Shown: positions 45,662 through 57,397, counted from the stretch's first letter. The stretch: 64,000 nucleotides of DNA from Eurosta solidaginis (GCF_040869045.1 NC_090319.1:300874998-300938997), one strand, 5' to 3'. Notes: a model not told the origin generated them from the sequence alone. Numbers and translations: made by a program.

Positions 45662-46940
45662 ATCAAAATATCTAGGAATCATCCTAGACAGTAAGCTGTC
45701 ATGGAAGCTCAACGTGGAGGAGAGGGTGAAGAAGGCCTCAACGGCACTCTATGCATGTAAAAGAATGCTGGGGTGTACGTGGGGCTTATCGCCCTCTCTT
45801 TCTCATTGGGTTTTTACAGCGATTGTAAGCCCTATTCTATACTATGGAGTTCTTGTTTGGTGGAAAGCCACACAAAAAACAACATACCTCAAAAAATTAG
45901 AGGGGATATGCAGACTATCGATGCTTCGCATTACGGCACTCCTGAAAACAACCCTGACGACAGCACTGTATGCCATTCTGCACATCCCACCTGTAGACCT
46001 GGTAGTAAAGAACATAGCGCTAACAACTGCAACCAGGCTTGATGCCTCGGGGCGGCTTGAGCGCCGACCATACGGCCATAGTAGTATAGCGTCATCAATC
46101 ACAAGACGAACAGACTACCTGATTCCCTATATGCGCTTCGAGGGAGATCTTAAGGCCACAATAGAGGTGGACGGTTGGCGCAAGGGTGCTCAAATGGCGG
46201 ACGAGGCAATACATGTGTACACAGATGGTTCCAAAGTAGTGGAAGGAGTAGGGTCTGCGGTACACTGTGCTGGAAATAGTAGCCGTAACCAAAGCATCAG
46301 AAACCTTGGAAGAAAATAGCCCAAGCTGCAATCGTGTTAACTTTTATATTGACAGTCAAGCAGCAATTAAGGCAATAATCTCTGGAGAGAATCGAGACAG
46401 GGAGAAGCAAACATCTATATTGGGTCCCAGGGCAAATGGGAATAGATGGGAATGAAAAAGCGGATGAACTAGCTAAAAAGGGCGCATCTCTTGAAGCTTG
46501 CTCCGTAGACGTCCCAATTAGACTGGGCGAGATTAAGCGAAGGCGAGAGGTGCACATGATCGACCAAGCAGGAAAGGCGTGGGTTCAAGCGCGGGGCTGT
46601 AAAGTGTCGAAGATTATGTGTAGGTCTTGCAACCTTACTAACAAAGTTGCTTCTATCATTAAAAAGAGAGGACTGTAGACTCATGACGGGTATTCTGTCT
46701 GGACACTGCCTTCTGGCGTCATATGCCTTTAAATTAGGTTTGACAGTGATATCAGATGTAGGAAGTGCGGGCTGGAGGATCGACCACGTTCTGTGCTCGT
46801 GCCCTGCGCTTGACAGGCTAAGAATCCAGCTATTAAGAGTGATACAGCTGTCAGATTTAGAAGCAGCAAGTGGTGTATTTCCTAGGAAGCTTCTAGTATT
46901 TGCGATGAGGACGGAGTTATTTTATAACATAGGTTTTTGA
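45662..46940 (+). pseudogene. LINE ORF2 C-terminal part: RT end, RNase H, zinc knuckle
   Basis: Readable order: YLGIILDSKLSWKL, AIVSPILYYGVLVWW (end of RT), then HVYTDGSKVVEGVGS (RNase H first Asp), FYIDSQAAIKAI and MGIDGNEKADELAKKGASLE (final Asp region). Next comes the C-terminal segment with VLCSCPALDRLRIQLL. Relative to the 55011 copy, part of the RNase H (the YC...FQAE stretch) is deleted near 46273, and small frame changes split the protein. RNase H removes template RNA during element cDNA synthesis; this copy is inactive. Confidence 0.78.
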
Positions 46941-47046
46941 TAGTGTTTTTCAGTTTGGTCGTTAAAACAAACTTCTGGTAACACTACGGACTTATTCATT
47001 ATATGTGAGGTCCTCATGGACCGGCCAGTTAAACCTAACCTAACTT
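45662..47046 (+). mobile_element. RNase H-bearing LINE, 5'-truncated insertion with TSD
   Basis: Begins inside ORF2 and runs to the 3' tail CCTAACCTAACTT. AACGCCCAAT is present on both sides (45652-45661 and 47047-47056), a 10-bp TSD, the mark of target-primed reverse transcription. The sequence carries the post-RT region, RNase H, Cys/His C-terminus and ~130-bp 3' UTR. Confidence 0.82.
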
Positions 47047-47056
47047 AACGCCCAAT

Positions 47057-48239
47057 TTTTATATATCGAAAAAAAAATGTTTAAGTTAATCATACTGAAC
47101 TTATAACACTTTCGCTCTTACATAGAATGTAAGATCTGCGAAAAGCGCAAACATCACTCCCACTCTTTCCCCAGCACAACGGAGTATACTAGGTTCGGCT
47201 CCAACCAAATTCAAATCTTCTTACTTGATTTTTATTTATTTTTTATTATATTAAGCATTTATGCCTGGAAGCTTCTGCCTCTTAACTTTCTGCTGGTAGC
47301 TGCAACTACTTACAACAGAAACAATTCTTTATTGTTATTGACTTCCCCCTATCACCACCAGCAAATTGCGCACGCGTAATGTGCACACACAACTCTTACT
47401 CATGCGCGACTTACTTGCTGAGTCTCATTCAATTTAATTCCCTTATCTGAATGGATCATTTCAATCCTGCCGCCTTTTAGCTTTCCCAGCGGTTTTTTGC
47501 TATTTATTTACAGTTTTGACGCTATCACAATTGCGTTGGTCTGTTATTGTTATTGTTATTTTGTGCTTTTAAGCGTTTAAAAATGAAATTGTTAATCGAT
47601 ACGAATGCGTCTTTAATTGATTGTGTGAATTAATTGATTTGGAGTGCATAGCTACTGTTCAATCTCCCTTGGTTTTTGTTTATAAAAATAAAAAAAATAT
47701 ATATTGAAACAAATTATTTTGCTGTCCAAGGTACAGTTGGAAGAATGCATAGAAGTAGAAGTAGAAAAATGCTCGTCTTTTAAAAGTGGTAAATTATTGC
47801 CATAAGCAATTACCAATTCAAAATGTAGTCTTGAGTATATACTTATAAATCACATTTTAAAATTCCTACATTGCGGAGAAGGGTTTTCCTAGTGTTGGAC
47901 TGGACCATAAAAAATCCAAGAAGGTTTTTAATAGTGAAATAAAAATAAGTTTATCGCGACCTTATACACTGTGTATGCCCTAGATAGAGGTTTCTAGGAT
48001 TTTCCTATAAATAGTATTTCCCAGCGAGTAAATAAGCGAACCCTATTAACTAGCAGGAAAATGAAAAACGGAACTGGACTTAATCCATACAATCGTTGAA
48101 AACAATCATAAATATACATATGTATGTAGTTATATATAAAGAAAGTAAAAATCGCAAAAATATAAATGATTTGTTTTTTGTTGGATTAAATCAATAACAA
48201 TAAAAATAAGAATAGAAAAATTTTATATTTTTGTCATAT
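47057..48239. other. unassigned intron stretch
   Basis: AT-rich, no gene or repeat family recognised. Confidence 0.4.
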
Positions 48240-48790
48240 TGTAGCGAATTTTGGTAATTTCAGATTATTATTTTGCAGCTTCTGTTAACGTTCGAATCGC
48301 TGAACTGTCGAATAAATAACTTAAATATTCAGTATGGAAAATTGTCCTTTATTTACAAATCTAATGAGGCAGTAGGACAATTATAATATCCCCGTTCTGA
48401 AAAAAAGAAAATCAAACTGAATGATTATTCCTAAGCTTCCGCTGCTTTATTACTCTCTCTTGCCTAGTTTGCATATCTATCCAAGGGTCTAGACTTTTCA
48501 CGAACAGCTGCTTATTTATATCTCCTGTATATATCTGAAATTCACGTTTTGTCTTCTAGTTATATGCATGTGTATGTGGAAGTGATAAATTCTGGTCTTA
48601 GCTGCTCCCTACATGTACATATGTATGTGTAATATTCTCTTTGCTGTCAGCTTCGCGGTTTACATGCAAGTGTGGCTGCTTGCTTTGATGTTTACCTGCA
48701 CATATGTGTAGTTGCTTACTTTGCTGTTGTTGTGCATTTATTTACTAGCAGCACAGTGATGCTCAACGCCGCATTATCAATGGCCCAACT
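48240..48790 (-). mobile_element. solo LTR (gypsy type), reverse orientation
   Basis: On the - strand it ends ACCAAAATTCGCTACA (48240) and shares with the 15203 LTR the segment ending TTCAGCGATTCGAACGTTA, and with the 33731 LTR GTTCGTGAAAAGTCTAGACC. The 5' boundary near 48790 is approximate. Confidence 0.6.
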
Positions 48791-50369
48791 ATCGGCTCTA
48801 TGTTAACAACCTCAACACTTCGTAGCCGAATCATTGATACTAAATTAGTTTTTAATCGGGTGTCTCAATCACAAGTTCTTACCTTGGTTTGATATGGAGT
48901 CTACCCAAGCTCCTGCCATTTTAAGGATAATGGCATCCGGTTGCAAGGCACTCCATTGCTATCCTATTCCAAACACAAATACATATTTCGCTGTGACATG
49001 TTCTAATGCTAGAGCTCTCAGATATATGATACAGTTCCACAATTTTAATACAACAATTAAGGGATGTGAATAACCTGTTCTGAGCCCAGGCATAGTAATA
49101 AACCTGCATCACATTTAAGAGACCGAATCAACTTTGCCAGCATATCATGATTAAAATGTTCGTTCACTGTAAATAACTACTTCGAATAATCTGTTCAAAA
49201 CCTGGGCCCTTGAAAGAGCGATAAGATACAGATACATCTTCATTAAGTACATCTGCTGATCACATTTACTCTAGATCAAATGCTATTGGTCAGCATAGCC
49301 TAACGCAGTTCAAACATTTTTAAAAAAGGCGAGTGAGCACAAACCCACTCTTACGATTATCAATTGTTATCCACAAACGATAGCCATCTGCTTTATCTAC
49401 AATTTTCTCAAAGGTTAAACAACGAGGTCTCAATTTTGGGAACCTTTTGCTTGATCTTCCGCAGAAGAGTCTTTGAAGTACATATGCTTAGGTTAGAAAA
49501 AATAAAGAGGCAGTTTACCCTAGTGGGCGGACCAAGAGTAAACTATATGGCAACTTTCCAACGAAGAAGATTGCATTACTCCGAAGAGAATGCTTTATTA
49601 CCAACTTCAATGAATAAGAGACAGCATACTTTCGTTAAGTATGCTTTATTGTCCAATTCTCCGAAAGTGAATTCATGGCATTAAGGAGCGAGTCGAAGGC
49701 AAACGTCAAAGGAAAAGGCGAAACCGCAACCCCCTCTATTCATTCGAGTCCTCAAGGCAGGAATCATGGCCTGAATACAAGCATCTGTGATACCTTGTAT
49801 TAGGTCACAACTGGCTTGTTCTGCTCCCCGCGGTACAGTTTTTAACGACCGTGGATAGGGTCGCGCAGAAGATACACCACGTCCACTCTGCTCCCTTTCA
49901 AGTGAACAATTAGTTAGCTTTTTTATAAGCGTCACTAATATGATGACGCCCGTTTGCTACGTTTAGAGCGTCACTAATAAGATGACGGATATTTGGTACA
50001 TGGCATACCTACCGCGCCCAAATTCTACAGCCTAACTTAGCAGCATGACCCAACAGAAATATTCATAGAAATAAACATAAGTATTACAATTGCAACATAG
50101 TGTAGGCTCATGGCAAGGCCGGGCTTCCAATCCTTCGTCGATATTGGAGCTGTTTGCCTTATGTATACATAAAGTCGTATCTTTAGAATTAGCAAGGCGC
50201 CGCGCTTATTTATTTATTTAGTATGCTAATCTATAGTTTAGTTCCTTATAAGAATAACTAAACATGCAGTGGAGTGCCCAGTGAGGGTCAAAAGGCTAAT
50301 TAAAGGGCGTAGGCCTGCAAGAGTGAACAGAACCCTTGACAGTGTCGGAGCGGTAAAATAGTGGCAATC
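48791..50369. other. unassigned intron stretch
   Basis: 49681-49935 (-) has an 84-codon frame containing ITDACIQAMIPALR, which vaguely recalls the endonuclease-RT linker of LINEs; too weak to call. GCGTCACTAATA-GATGACG occurs twice at ~49930 and ~49968. Confidence 0.35.
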
Positions 50370-50575
50370 AAATTCGATGGAAATCACAACTTATAACAAA
50401 TATTGCCATAATATTTGATTTTATTCATGTGTTATTGAATTGTTTATGATTTTGAAAGTATTTGATTGCAATCACATTAGATTCTAATCATGTGTGATTG
50501 AAGTTTTTATGATTGTGAAATATACAAGCACTTCCAAGTATTTGATTGCAATCACATTTGATTTTAATCATGTCA
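50370..50575 (+). repeat. AT-rich tandem repeat (TTTGATT...CATGTG)
   Basis: Three diverged units (~85-90 bp) of GTATTTGATTGCAATCACAT then ATTCTAATCATGTGTGATTG. Each unit contains the palindrome TTTGATTGCAATCA(A). Confidence 0.5.
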
Positions 50576-50785
50576 TGCCACACCCCTATAAGGTCAAATT
50601 ATATTGAAAATGTCCATCTCACGTAGCTCAGTTTTCAAATGCAAAAAACAGTTTTAAAAGCGGAGCATTGTGTGTGAAGTGACTGGCGTACAATCACATT
50701 TAGCGACTTTATTTTATAAGAGCTAATATTATATTTTATTTAGGCCGTAATAAATTAAAAAAAAATAATTAAAAAAAAATGTTTA

Positions 50786-51815
50786 AGTTAAACGGTTTTA
50801 TTGAAAACAATACTTACATGAAATAATAGTGATACTAAAAGCTAGAAAATAATTAGGTAGGTCCTAGGTACTAGTCATCACACTCCTCATCAATCTAGCG
50901 CGTTGATCAGACAAATAAAAGCGTTGGGCGCGTGAAATTTCTAAAAATGTAAGGCGCAGCATAACCTGATTCAAGGTTCAATTGGTCTTATAAATGACTA
51001 TCAATAGAAATTTGACGCGTCCAACGCTTTTATTTAATTGTCTGATCAACACCCTAGATTGATGAGGAGTGTGATGACTAGTACCTGACCTACCTAATTA
51101 TTTTCTAGCTTTTAGTATTATTATTATTTCATGTAAGTATTGTTTTCAATAAAACCGTTTAACTTAAACAATTTTTTTAATTACTTTATTTTCAAGTTTT
51201 TAGTCTTTATTTAATTGCCTGTTATTTCTCATTCTATTTAGTTCATTTAGTGACTCATTATTACAAGGACTCTTTCCTGACAATTTGTTACAATCTAAGT
51301 CCTCAATACATAATCCTTCCAAAGACTTTACTCGACTCTGCGCCACGTATGCTTGTCCCCCCCTCCAACTCCAAAATATTTTGATGTCACTTCTACCGGA
51401 CTGTATGTAATATTTGTTCTAAATATTAGCCAAATCGGACATCATAGGTCGCTTTCTATTCTTGTATGTATTAAGTGTTCCAAATATGAGCCAAATCGGA
51501 CCACAAATACGATTTTTGTGCATATCTCGATGCTTGCGCTACCTAGCGGCGATTTTTTTTCATAGGTCGCTTTTTATTTTTGTATGTATTATGTGTTCCA
51601 AATATGAGCCAAATTGGACCACAAATACGATTTTTGTGAATATCTCGATCCTTGCGCCACCTAGCGGCGATTTTGTCCTATTCTTGCATTGTCATCGGAT
51701 TCTGAACTATATTCCAAGTTTCAAGCTTGTAGCTTATCGGGAAGTTACTTAAATTTCAATTACAAAATTCGTTCACAACGGCCTGTCAAGTCAAGCTAAA
51801 TAAAACCGTTTAAAA
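50786..51815 (+). mobile_element. AAACGGTT-ended repeat with an extra inverted arm
   Basis: 51005-51815 is the same element as 14118-14729 in the other orientation and longer. To its left, 50786-50945 is an inverted copy of its first ~160 bp (TTAAACGGTTTTATTGAAAA ... GCGTTGGGCGCGTGAAATTT), giving a hairpin with a ~60-base loop. 51430-51545 and 51560-51675 are a tandem duplication of a ~115-125-bp unit (AAATATGAGCCAAATCGGAC, ACGATTTTTGTG, CCTAGCGGCGATTTT). No protein is supported. Confidence 0.6.
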
Positions 51816-51837
51816 ATATATAATAATAATTAGCAAA

Positions 51838-51955
51838 GTTAATTGGGAAGTACTTCCCCCAAAGTAGTCTAAATAAAGACCATTTTGCAATACTGAATAT
51901 TGCATGAACGTTAGCAGAAGGTGCAAAATAATCGGTATCCCCCAAAATTCGTTAC
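51838..51955 (+). mobile_element. 3' fragment of a gypsy-type LTR
   Basis: AGTAGTCTAAATAAAGACCA, TTTTGCAATACTGAATA, AACGTTAGCAGAAGGTGCAA and final AAAATTCGTTACA match the 3' end of the 15203 LTR. The 5' part is absent. Confidence 0.65.
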
Positions 51956-52134
51956 AATATATTCACTATTACAATCTTTAATTTAAGAGTACAATTAGAC
52001 ATTCACAAGTTGAGAACTTTCTTTCTCTCAACTTGCTGAGAATGCTATGAATCTTAACATGAAGCGACTATTGAGGAACAACGCTTGAGATTTGAGAAGT
52101 AGGTAGGTTGGTGCCTAATTTGAGCTGTAAAGCC

Positions 52135-52565
52135 AGAAGCATGGATCATGACAACAGCAGATGAAGCGGCTTTGGGAGTGTTCGGGAGAAAAGTTCTTCG
52201 AAAGATTTATGGACCTCTACGCGTTGGCGATGGCGAGTACCGAAGAAGATTTAATGAGGAGCTGTACGAGCTATACGCAGATATCAACATAGTCCAGCGA
52301 ATTAAAACGCAGCGGCTGCGCTGGCTAGGCCATGTTATGCGAAGGAAAGATAATGCTCCGGCCAAGAAAGTGTTTCTATCGGAACCCGCCTATGGAAGCA
52401 GAGGTAGAGGGTGGTCCCCACTCCGTTGGAAGGACCAGGTGGAAAACGATTTAAACTCCCTTGGTGTGATCAATTGGCGCCGGTTGGCGGAGCGAAGGAG
52501 CGACTGGCGCGCCTTGTTGGACGGCCATAACCGTTTAGACGGTTAAGCGCCAATTAAATAAGTAA
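52135..52565 (+). mobile_element. RTE-type LINE, 5'-truncated insertion
   Basis: Carries the last ~137 codons of an RTE-like ORF and a short 3' UTR ending AATTAAATAAGTAA. GTAAAGCC occurs at 52127-52134 and 52566-52573, an 8-bp TSD, so the copy inserted already truncated. Flanking intron DNA is AT-rich whereas this stretch is not. Confidence 0.75.
52136..52546 (+). pseudogene. RTE-clade reverse transcriptase C-terminus
   Basis: Frame opens EAWIMTTADEAALGVFGRKV and contains RIKTQRLRWLGHVMRRKDNA, PLRWKDQVENDL and NWRRLAERRSDWRALLDG, the well-conserved tail of RTE/BovB-like ORF2 proteins downstream of the RT fingers and palm. No RT catalytic motif is present because of the 5' truncation. The frame is intact over this stretch, suggesting a fairly recent insertion. 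It is not a host gene. Confidence 0.8.
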
Positions 52566-52573
52566 GTAAAGCC

Positions 52574-53744
52574 CAAATATTTGTTGGTATGCTGGTGTTT
52601 GAGTTGAGAAAATTGGCATAAGTATATAATATTTTTGGAGGTGAAATAACATATGTAGAAATCATTAAAAATTAACATTTAAAATTATTGAGAGACATAC
52701 CAAACTAGCATACGTCGGGTTTAAAATATCGACAGGAAGAGAAAACAACAAAAAAAAAAAAAAAAGCGCAATGTGCTAATGTGTGCTCGCGGCAATAAAT
52801 TTCTAAAATCGCCACAAAAAATCAAACCATTACAAATGAAACATCAATATCTTCTACTTGCCATGTTTTTACGCATATAGGCCAAGCACAATGTACGTGT
52901 TATTGCTATAAAATAAAACCACAATTTAAGTACTTCTAAAAAACAAAGTTTTTGAGCATACCAAATCATATGTACAAGACATACAAATCAGACACATGAG
53001 CCAAAAGTTCGATATACAACAGAAATGAAAATAGCATGACTGGCGCATAGAACGAAACGAACATACGAATCACATCATGAATGCGTCACTTGAGTAAACT
53101 AAAGGCAATGGTAAATAATAGAATTCCCAAACACAAACGATTTTAGACAAACAAAATAGTGACTTTGTTTATGAAAACCTACGAAACCGGCAATTGACTA
53201 ATACAATTTCTTTTGCTCATTTGCTTAGCTGTCCGTCTGTCGCTTTCATCACTTTACACGAACGTTTTTTTTTTCTAATGCGATACTTATGCTAAAGTAC
53301 TTTTTTCACATTCGTTTCGTTTACACTGGATTTACATACATACATATGGTATGTGTTGATTAACTAAATAGTTTCGTATCTGATCGCATTTGACGTATGC
53401 AAAAACATGCCGGGTTTGAGAAGATCATAGCGCTTCATCAGTTCGTTTGTTGAAATGGAAATGTTGTTAGACTTACTTAATTACAATGCACACTCTTTTA
53501 TACTATTTTAAGTAATCTTAAATTAGAATCTAACTTTTTTTGTTCGAGTAGAACATAAATACGTTGTTAAGTAGTTGTAAATACTTCAAAAGCGCTACTT
53601 TGCTCTCAATTTATATAGATGATAGATGTGCAGTTAGTTGTGTGTGTCTGGTGAACTATACTTGTGAACAATGTTAGTCAAGTTATCTTGTCATATTGTC
53701 ATGTCTTGTTGTAGGTTCAAACGTTAAGAATTTTTGTGTTGTTG
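52574..53744. other. unassigned intron stretch
   Basis: AT-rich, poly(A) near 52750; nothing else recognised. Confidence 0.4.
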
Positions 53745-53995
53745 AGTTTCGCTGCCGAAGTAGCGAACAATGAACGAACGATTGGGAATGAGTGCTTTCC
53801 AACCGTCCATTTGGATAAGTCCTAAAAGATAACGTCAAATTGTCTTGCCATAATACTAATCATAAGGATGTCCTGGAAACTTAATGTAGCAAGCGATAAG
53901 AATTCCTCGATTGTTTACTACCGCTGTCGAACAGCGAATACAGCATTGGGAACCAGTGCTTTCCAACATTCCATTTGGATAAGTCCTCGAACAAA
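53745..53995 (+). repeat. diverged tandem duplication, ~180-bp period
   Basis: AGTGCTTTCCAACCGTCCATTT then GGATAAGTCCT near 53790-53823 recurs as AGTGCTTTCCAACATTCCAT then GGATAAGTCCT near 53958-53989, with GAACAATGAACG/GAACAGCGAATA before each. Confidence 0.5.
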
Positions 53996-54114
53996 CAGTT
54001 GCATTTCCAAAACTTCATAATAACATGCTTTGCACCGTTACCGCTTAAGCTGCTTGCAATTTTCATACCGCCTGCTTGGGTCCTTTGAACTGCTATCGTA
54101 TCCAAACAAGCGTT

Positions 54115-54775
54115 GAAAAAATATTTCTCGAACCTTTGAGATGATTTAAGTTTCCAAGTTAATATTCAACAATATTCTACAATTATTTGCCAACCTTTGA
54201 GAAGTTTAGGGCGTTCAAGTTGATCTCAAACTTAATTCTCGATTTTTTCTTCAGCCTTTAATAAATTTTGACAAATCTCAAACATTTTTCTGCAATTACT
54301 TTCAATACTTAAGAAATTTATAATTCTCAAAGTGCTAATTTTCCAATCATCATTGTAATTATCCATCCGTTGAAAAATTTTTGGGAAATTTTAGTTCTCT
54401 GGTTGATCTCCAACATTATTCTTCAATTATAAATGTTTCTCAAGTTGATCTCCAACTTCTTTTTATAGTTATCCTCAGACCTTTGAAAAGTTTTGTGTAA
54501 TTAGTAATTCTCAATTTGATATACTACGCCATTCTACCTTTGAGAAAATTTTAGTTGCCAAGGTGATCCCAAACGTCCTTTTGTAATTGTTATCAAATCT
54601 TTGATACATTTTGTGAAGTTTATAGTTTTCAAAGCAAATTTCCAAATCTCCTCGTTCATTTCTGGATATTTTGATAAATTTTGAGATATTTATGGTTTTC
54701 TCTTGGTTGGAGATCAACCAACATCATTTTCAAGTTATTCATAATTTTAAGAAATTTTTAACCCTAAAACAAAGG
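54115..54775 (+). repeat. degenerate satellite (CCTTTGAGAAATTTT ... CTCAAGTTGATCTCCAAC)
   Basis: About seven diverged units of ~75-100 bp with recurring words ACCTTTGAGAA, AATTTTAGTTCTC, GTTGATCTCCAAC and TTCAATTAT. Open frames are incidental. The same words occur in the opposite orientation at 59900-60290. Confidence 0.55.
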
Positions 54776-55010
54776 TGCTCAAGGCATTTGACTAACGGAG
54801 CCAAATGACAACATCACAATAAAAGTAAAATAAATCTTTTTTCTATAAAAATATTATTTCATTGCTTGAGTCCAACAAAAAAAATATATATATATTGCTA
54901 ACGTTAAACAATTACAACAATATGCGCGTGAGCTTATTTGCAAGATATGTTTTTTAAAAGCGCAAGTGAGAAACTACTGAAAGAAAGAATATAATAATAC
55001 GAAAGAGGTT

Positions 55011-56345
55011 AGGTTAGGTTGAACTGGCCGGTTCATGAGGACCTCACATAGACTGAATAAGTCCGTAGTGTTACCAGAAGTTTGTTTTAACGACCAAACT
55101 GAAAAACCCTATCAAAAACCAGGACCTATGTTATAAAATAACTCCGTCCTCTTGGCAAATACTAGAAGCTTCCTAGGACTTAAGCCACTTGCTGCTTCTA
55201 GATCTGACAGCTGTATTACTCCTAATAGCTGGAGTCTTAGCCTGGCAAGCGCAGGGCACGAGCACAGAATGTGCTCCATCGTTTCCTCCTCCAGCCCACA
55301 CTTCCTACATCTGCTATCACTGACCAAGCCTAATTTAGAGGCATGTGACGCCAGAATACCCGTCATGAGTATACAGTCCTCTCTTTTTAATGATAGGAGC
55401 AACTGTGTTAGTCTAAGGTTGTAAGACCTACACATAATCTTCGACACTTTACAAACCCCGCGCTTGAACCCACGCTTTTCCCGCTTGGTCGATCATGTGC
55501 ACCTCTCGACTTCGCTTAATCTCGCCCAATCTAATTGGGACATCTACGGAGCAAGCTTCAAGGGATGCACCCTTTTTAGCTAGTTCATTCGCTTTTTCAT
55601 TCCCATCTATTCCCATATGCCCTGGGACCCAATATAGATGTATGCTTCTCCCTGTCCCGATTCTCTCCAGTGACTGCTTACACTCTAACACGTATTTAGA
55701 TGCTGTGGTATGCGAGATTATTGCCTCAATTTCTGCTTGACTGTCAATATAAACGTTAACACGATTGCAGCTTGGGCTATTTTCTTCCAGGGTTCTACTG
55801 CTTTGGTTACGGCTACTATTTCCGCTTGGAAAACAGTACAGTAATCCGGCAGCCTGTAGGATCTGTTTATTTCCGGATCAGCACAGTATACCGCAGATCC
55901 TACTCCTTCCACTACTTTGGAACCATCTGTGTACACATGTATCGCCTCGTCCACCATTTGAGCACCCTTGCGCCAACCGTCTACCTCTATTGTGGCCTTA
56001 AAATCGCCATCGAAGCGCAGATAGGGAATCAGATAGTCTGTTCGTCTTGTGATTGATGACGCTATACTACTATGGCCGTATTGGTCGGCGCTCAAGCTGC
56101 CCCGAGGCACCGAGCCTGGTTGCAGTTGTTAACGCTATGATCTTTGCTACCAGGTCTACAGGTGGAATGTGCAGAATGGCATACAGTGCAGCTGTTGGGG
56201 TTGTTTTCAGGGCTCCCGTAATGCTAAGCATTGATAGTGACAGCTTACTGTCTAGGATGATTCCTAGATACTTTGTGCAAGGTTTCTCCTGTAGGGTCAA
56301 CCCTCCTAACTTAGGCCTGATCCAATTTGGGACCTTGTACGTGTG
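55011..56345 (-). mobile_element. RNase H-bearing LINE, 5'-truncated, - strand
   Basis: The tail is at the left (TTAGGTTAGGTT on +, i.e. AACCTAACCTAA), the 3' UTR at 55020-55111, then ORF2 fragments. Same family as 28068 and 45662. The 5' end near 56345 is truncated and no clear TSD was found. An internal deletion joins KYLGIILDSKLS to MLSITGALKTTPTAAL near 56245. Confidence 0.78.
55112..56300 (-). pseudogene. LINE ORF2 C-terminal part with the best-preserved RNase H of the window
   Basis: From 56110 downward: YLIPYLRFDGDFKATIEV, HVYTDGSKVVEGVGSAVYC (Asp), FQAEIVAVTKAVE (Glu), then LYWVPGHMGIDGNEKANELA (His and last Asp of RNase H). The C-terminal knuckle CRKCGLEEETMEHILCSCPA (C-x2-C-x8-H-x4-C) and LVFAKRTELFYNIGPGF follow. 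Two frameshifts (near 55720 and 55449) and the internal deletion break the frame. The RNase H after the RT separates this family from the RNase H-less LINE at 811-5135. Confidence 0.78.
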
Positions 56346-56424
56346 AGGTGAGCACGAATAATTATTTCACTAGCTGCTCTAAAACATGGGGTCTTTAAAA
56401 AATGAAGTGTTAAGTTAATTATCC

Positions 56425-56552
56425 ACGCGAGCAACTGAAACGTGCTAGTCTTCCAAACGAGATACCGAAACGTGTTAGTTTTCCACGCGAACAGTGAATC
56501 GGGCCAGTACTCCATGGGAATTGAGACGTGTTAGTCTTCCATGGGACCGAAG
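56425..56552 (+). repeat. ~29-bp minisatellite, about 4.5 units
   Basis: Units read TTCCACGCGAACA...GAAACGTGTTAGTC with variation, at ~56430, 56452, 56480, 56509 and 56537. It lies between the LINE 5' end and the hAT-type MITE. Confidence 0.55.
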
Positions 56553-56562
56553 ATGTATGTAC

Positions 56563-57389
56563 TAGAGGTTTATGCCGATCACTTTATCGACGGCGGCGGC
56601 GGTGGCGTGAGCGGTAACGTGTAGGTGATATTTAAACTTGGTTGATAGGCTATAATCAATGTGATTTACTCCAAAGCACTAGTTTTGGATAGGGCTGCCT
56701 ACTTTAGGAAATGTCAAACCGGGCGACTTGGGTGTTGAAGGATGAAGTGTGAAAATAAAAATTAACATTTCAGACGCTTTGTATAGTTTCGCGAATAAAC
56801 AACAGATGTTTGAATGTAAGCCCAAGTGATTTTTCAAAACCTTCTCATACGTACATATATCCTCAACTTAAGTATGAGGTAAGAATCAGGATTAAAGATA
56901 AATGATTTTGCATCACTAATTTCGCTTATTCTTTCAACCAATCTCAATATAAATTTTTTTTTTAAATCGGCACCTTTTTGGGTAATTTGCTTTTTTTAAA
57001 AACTTGAGGGCTATTTTATTTGAATTCATTGTTATTAAATTTTTTGAAAAAATAAAATAAAAATATGCAAAGTGAGCATATAAATTTATTATTAAACTTT
57101 CTTTTTAGTGTTTTGTTTTAATAACTTGGTAAATTGGGCGATTCAAAGTGCGTGTTAAGCTGACAACGAAAACGCCTGTTTTTTTTAAATAACTTTTGAA
57201 CAGTTAGAAAGTTAATTTTCGCAATTAGTTTCTTATAACTGGCAGTGATGCGCATCCGTTGATACCACTTTCGACCATATCCGACCAATTTTCGACATGA
57301 ACAATAAATGGCCTAAACAGTCTTAAACGAGAAGATATAGTATCGCGCCGGACGCCGCCGCCGACCCAAATCGGCGGCGTATATCTCTA
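56563..57389. mobile_element. hAT-type MITE with GC-rich subterminal repeats
   Basis: Ends TAGAGGTTTATGCCGA and the complement of TAGAGATATACGCCG. The flanks GTATGTAC (56555-56562) and ATATGTAC (57390-57397) agree at 7 of 8 positions, an 8-bp TSD; TAGAG/TAGGG ends plus an 8-bp TSD fit hAT. Inside each end is a (GGC)n block (TCGACGGCGGCGGCGG left, CGCCGCCGCCGA right), an island in otherwise AT-rich DNA. Non-coding, 827 bp. Confidence 0.7.
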
Positions 57390-57397
57390 ATATGTAC

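Noticed and set aside
49681..49935. 84-codon - frame as a LINE endonuclease-RT linker
   Set aside because: Only one short stretch (ITDACIQAMIPALR) is suggestive; no second motif or adjoining domain was found.
55011..55035. TTAGGTTAGGTT as a telomere repeat
   Set aside because: Only two units, at the 3' end of a LINE of which other copies end the same way. It is the element tail, not an interstitial telomere.
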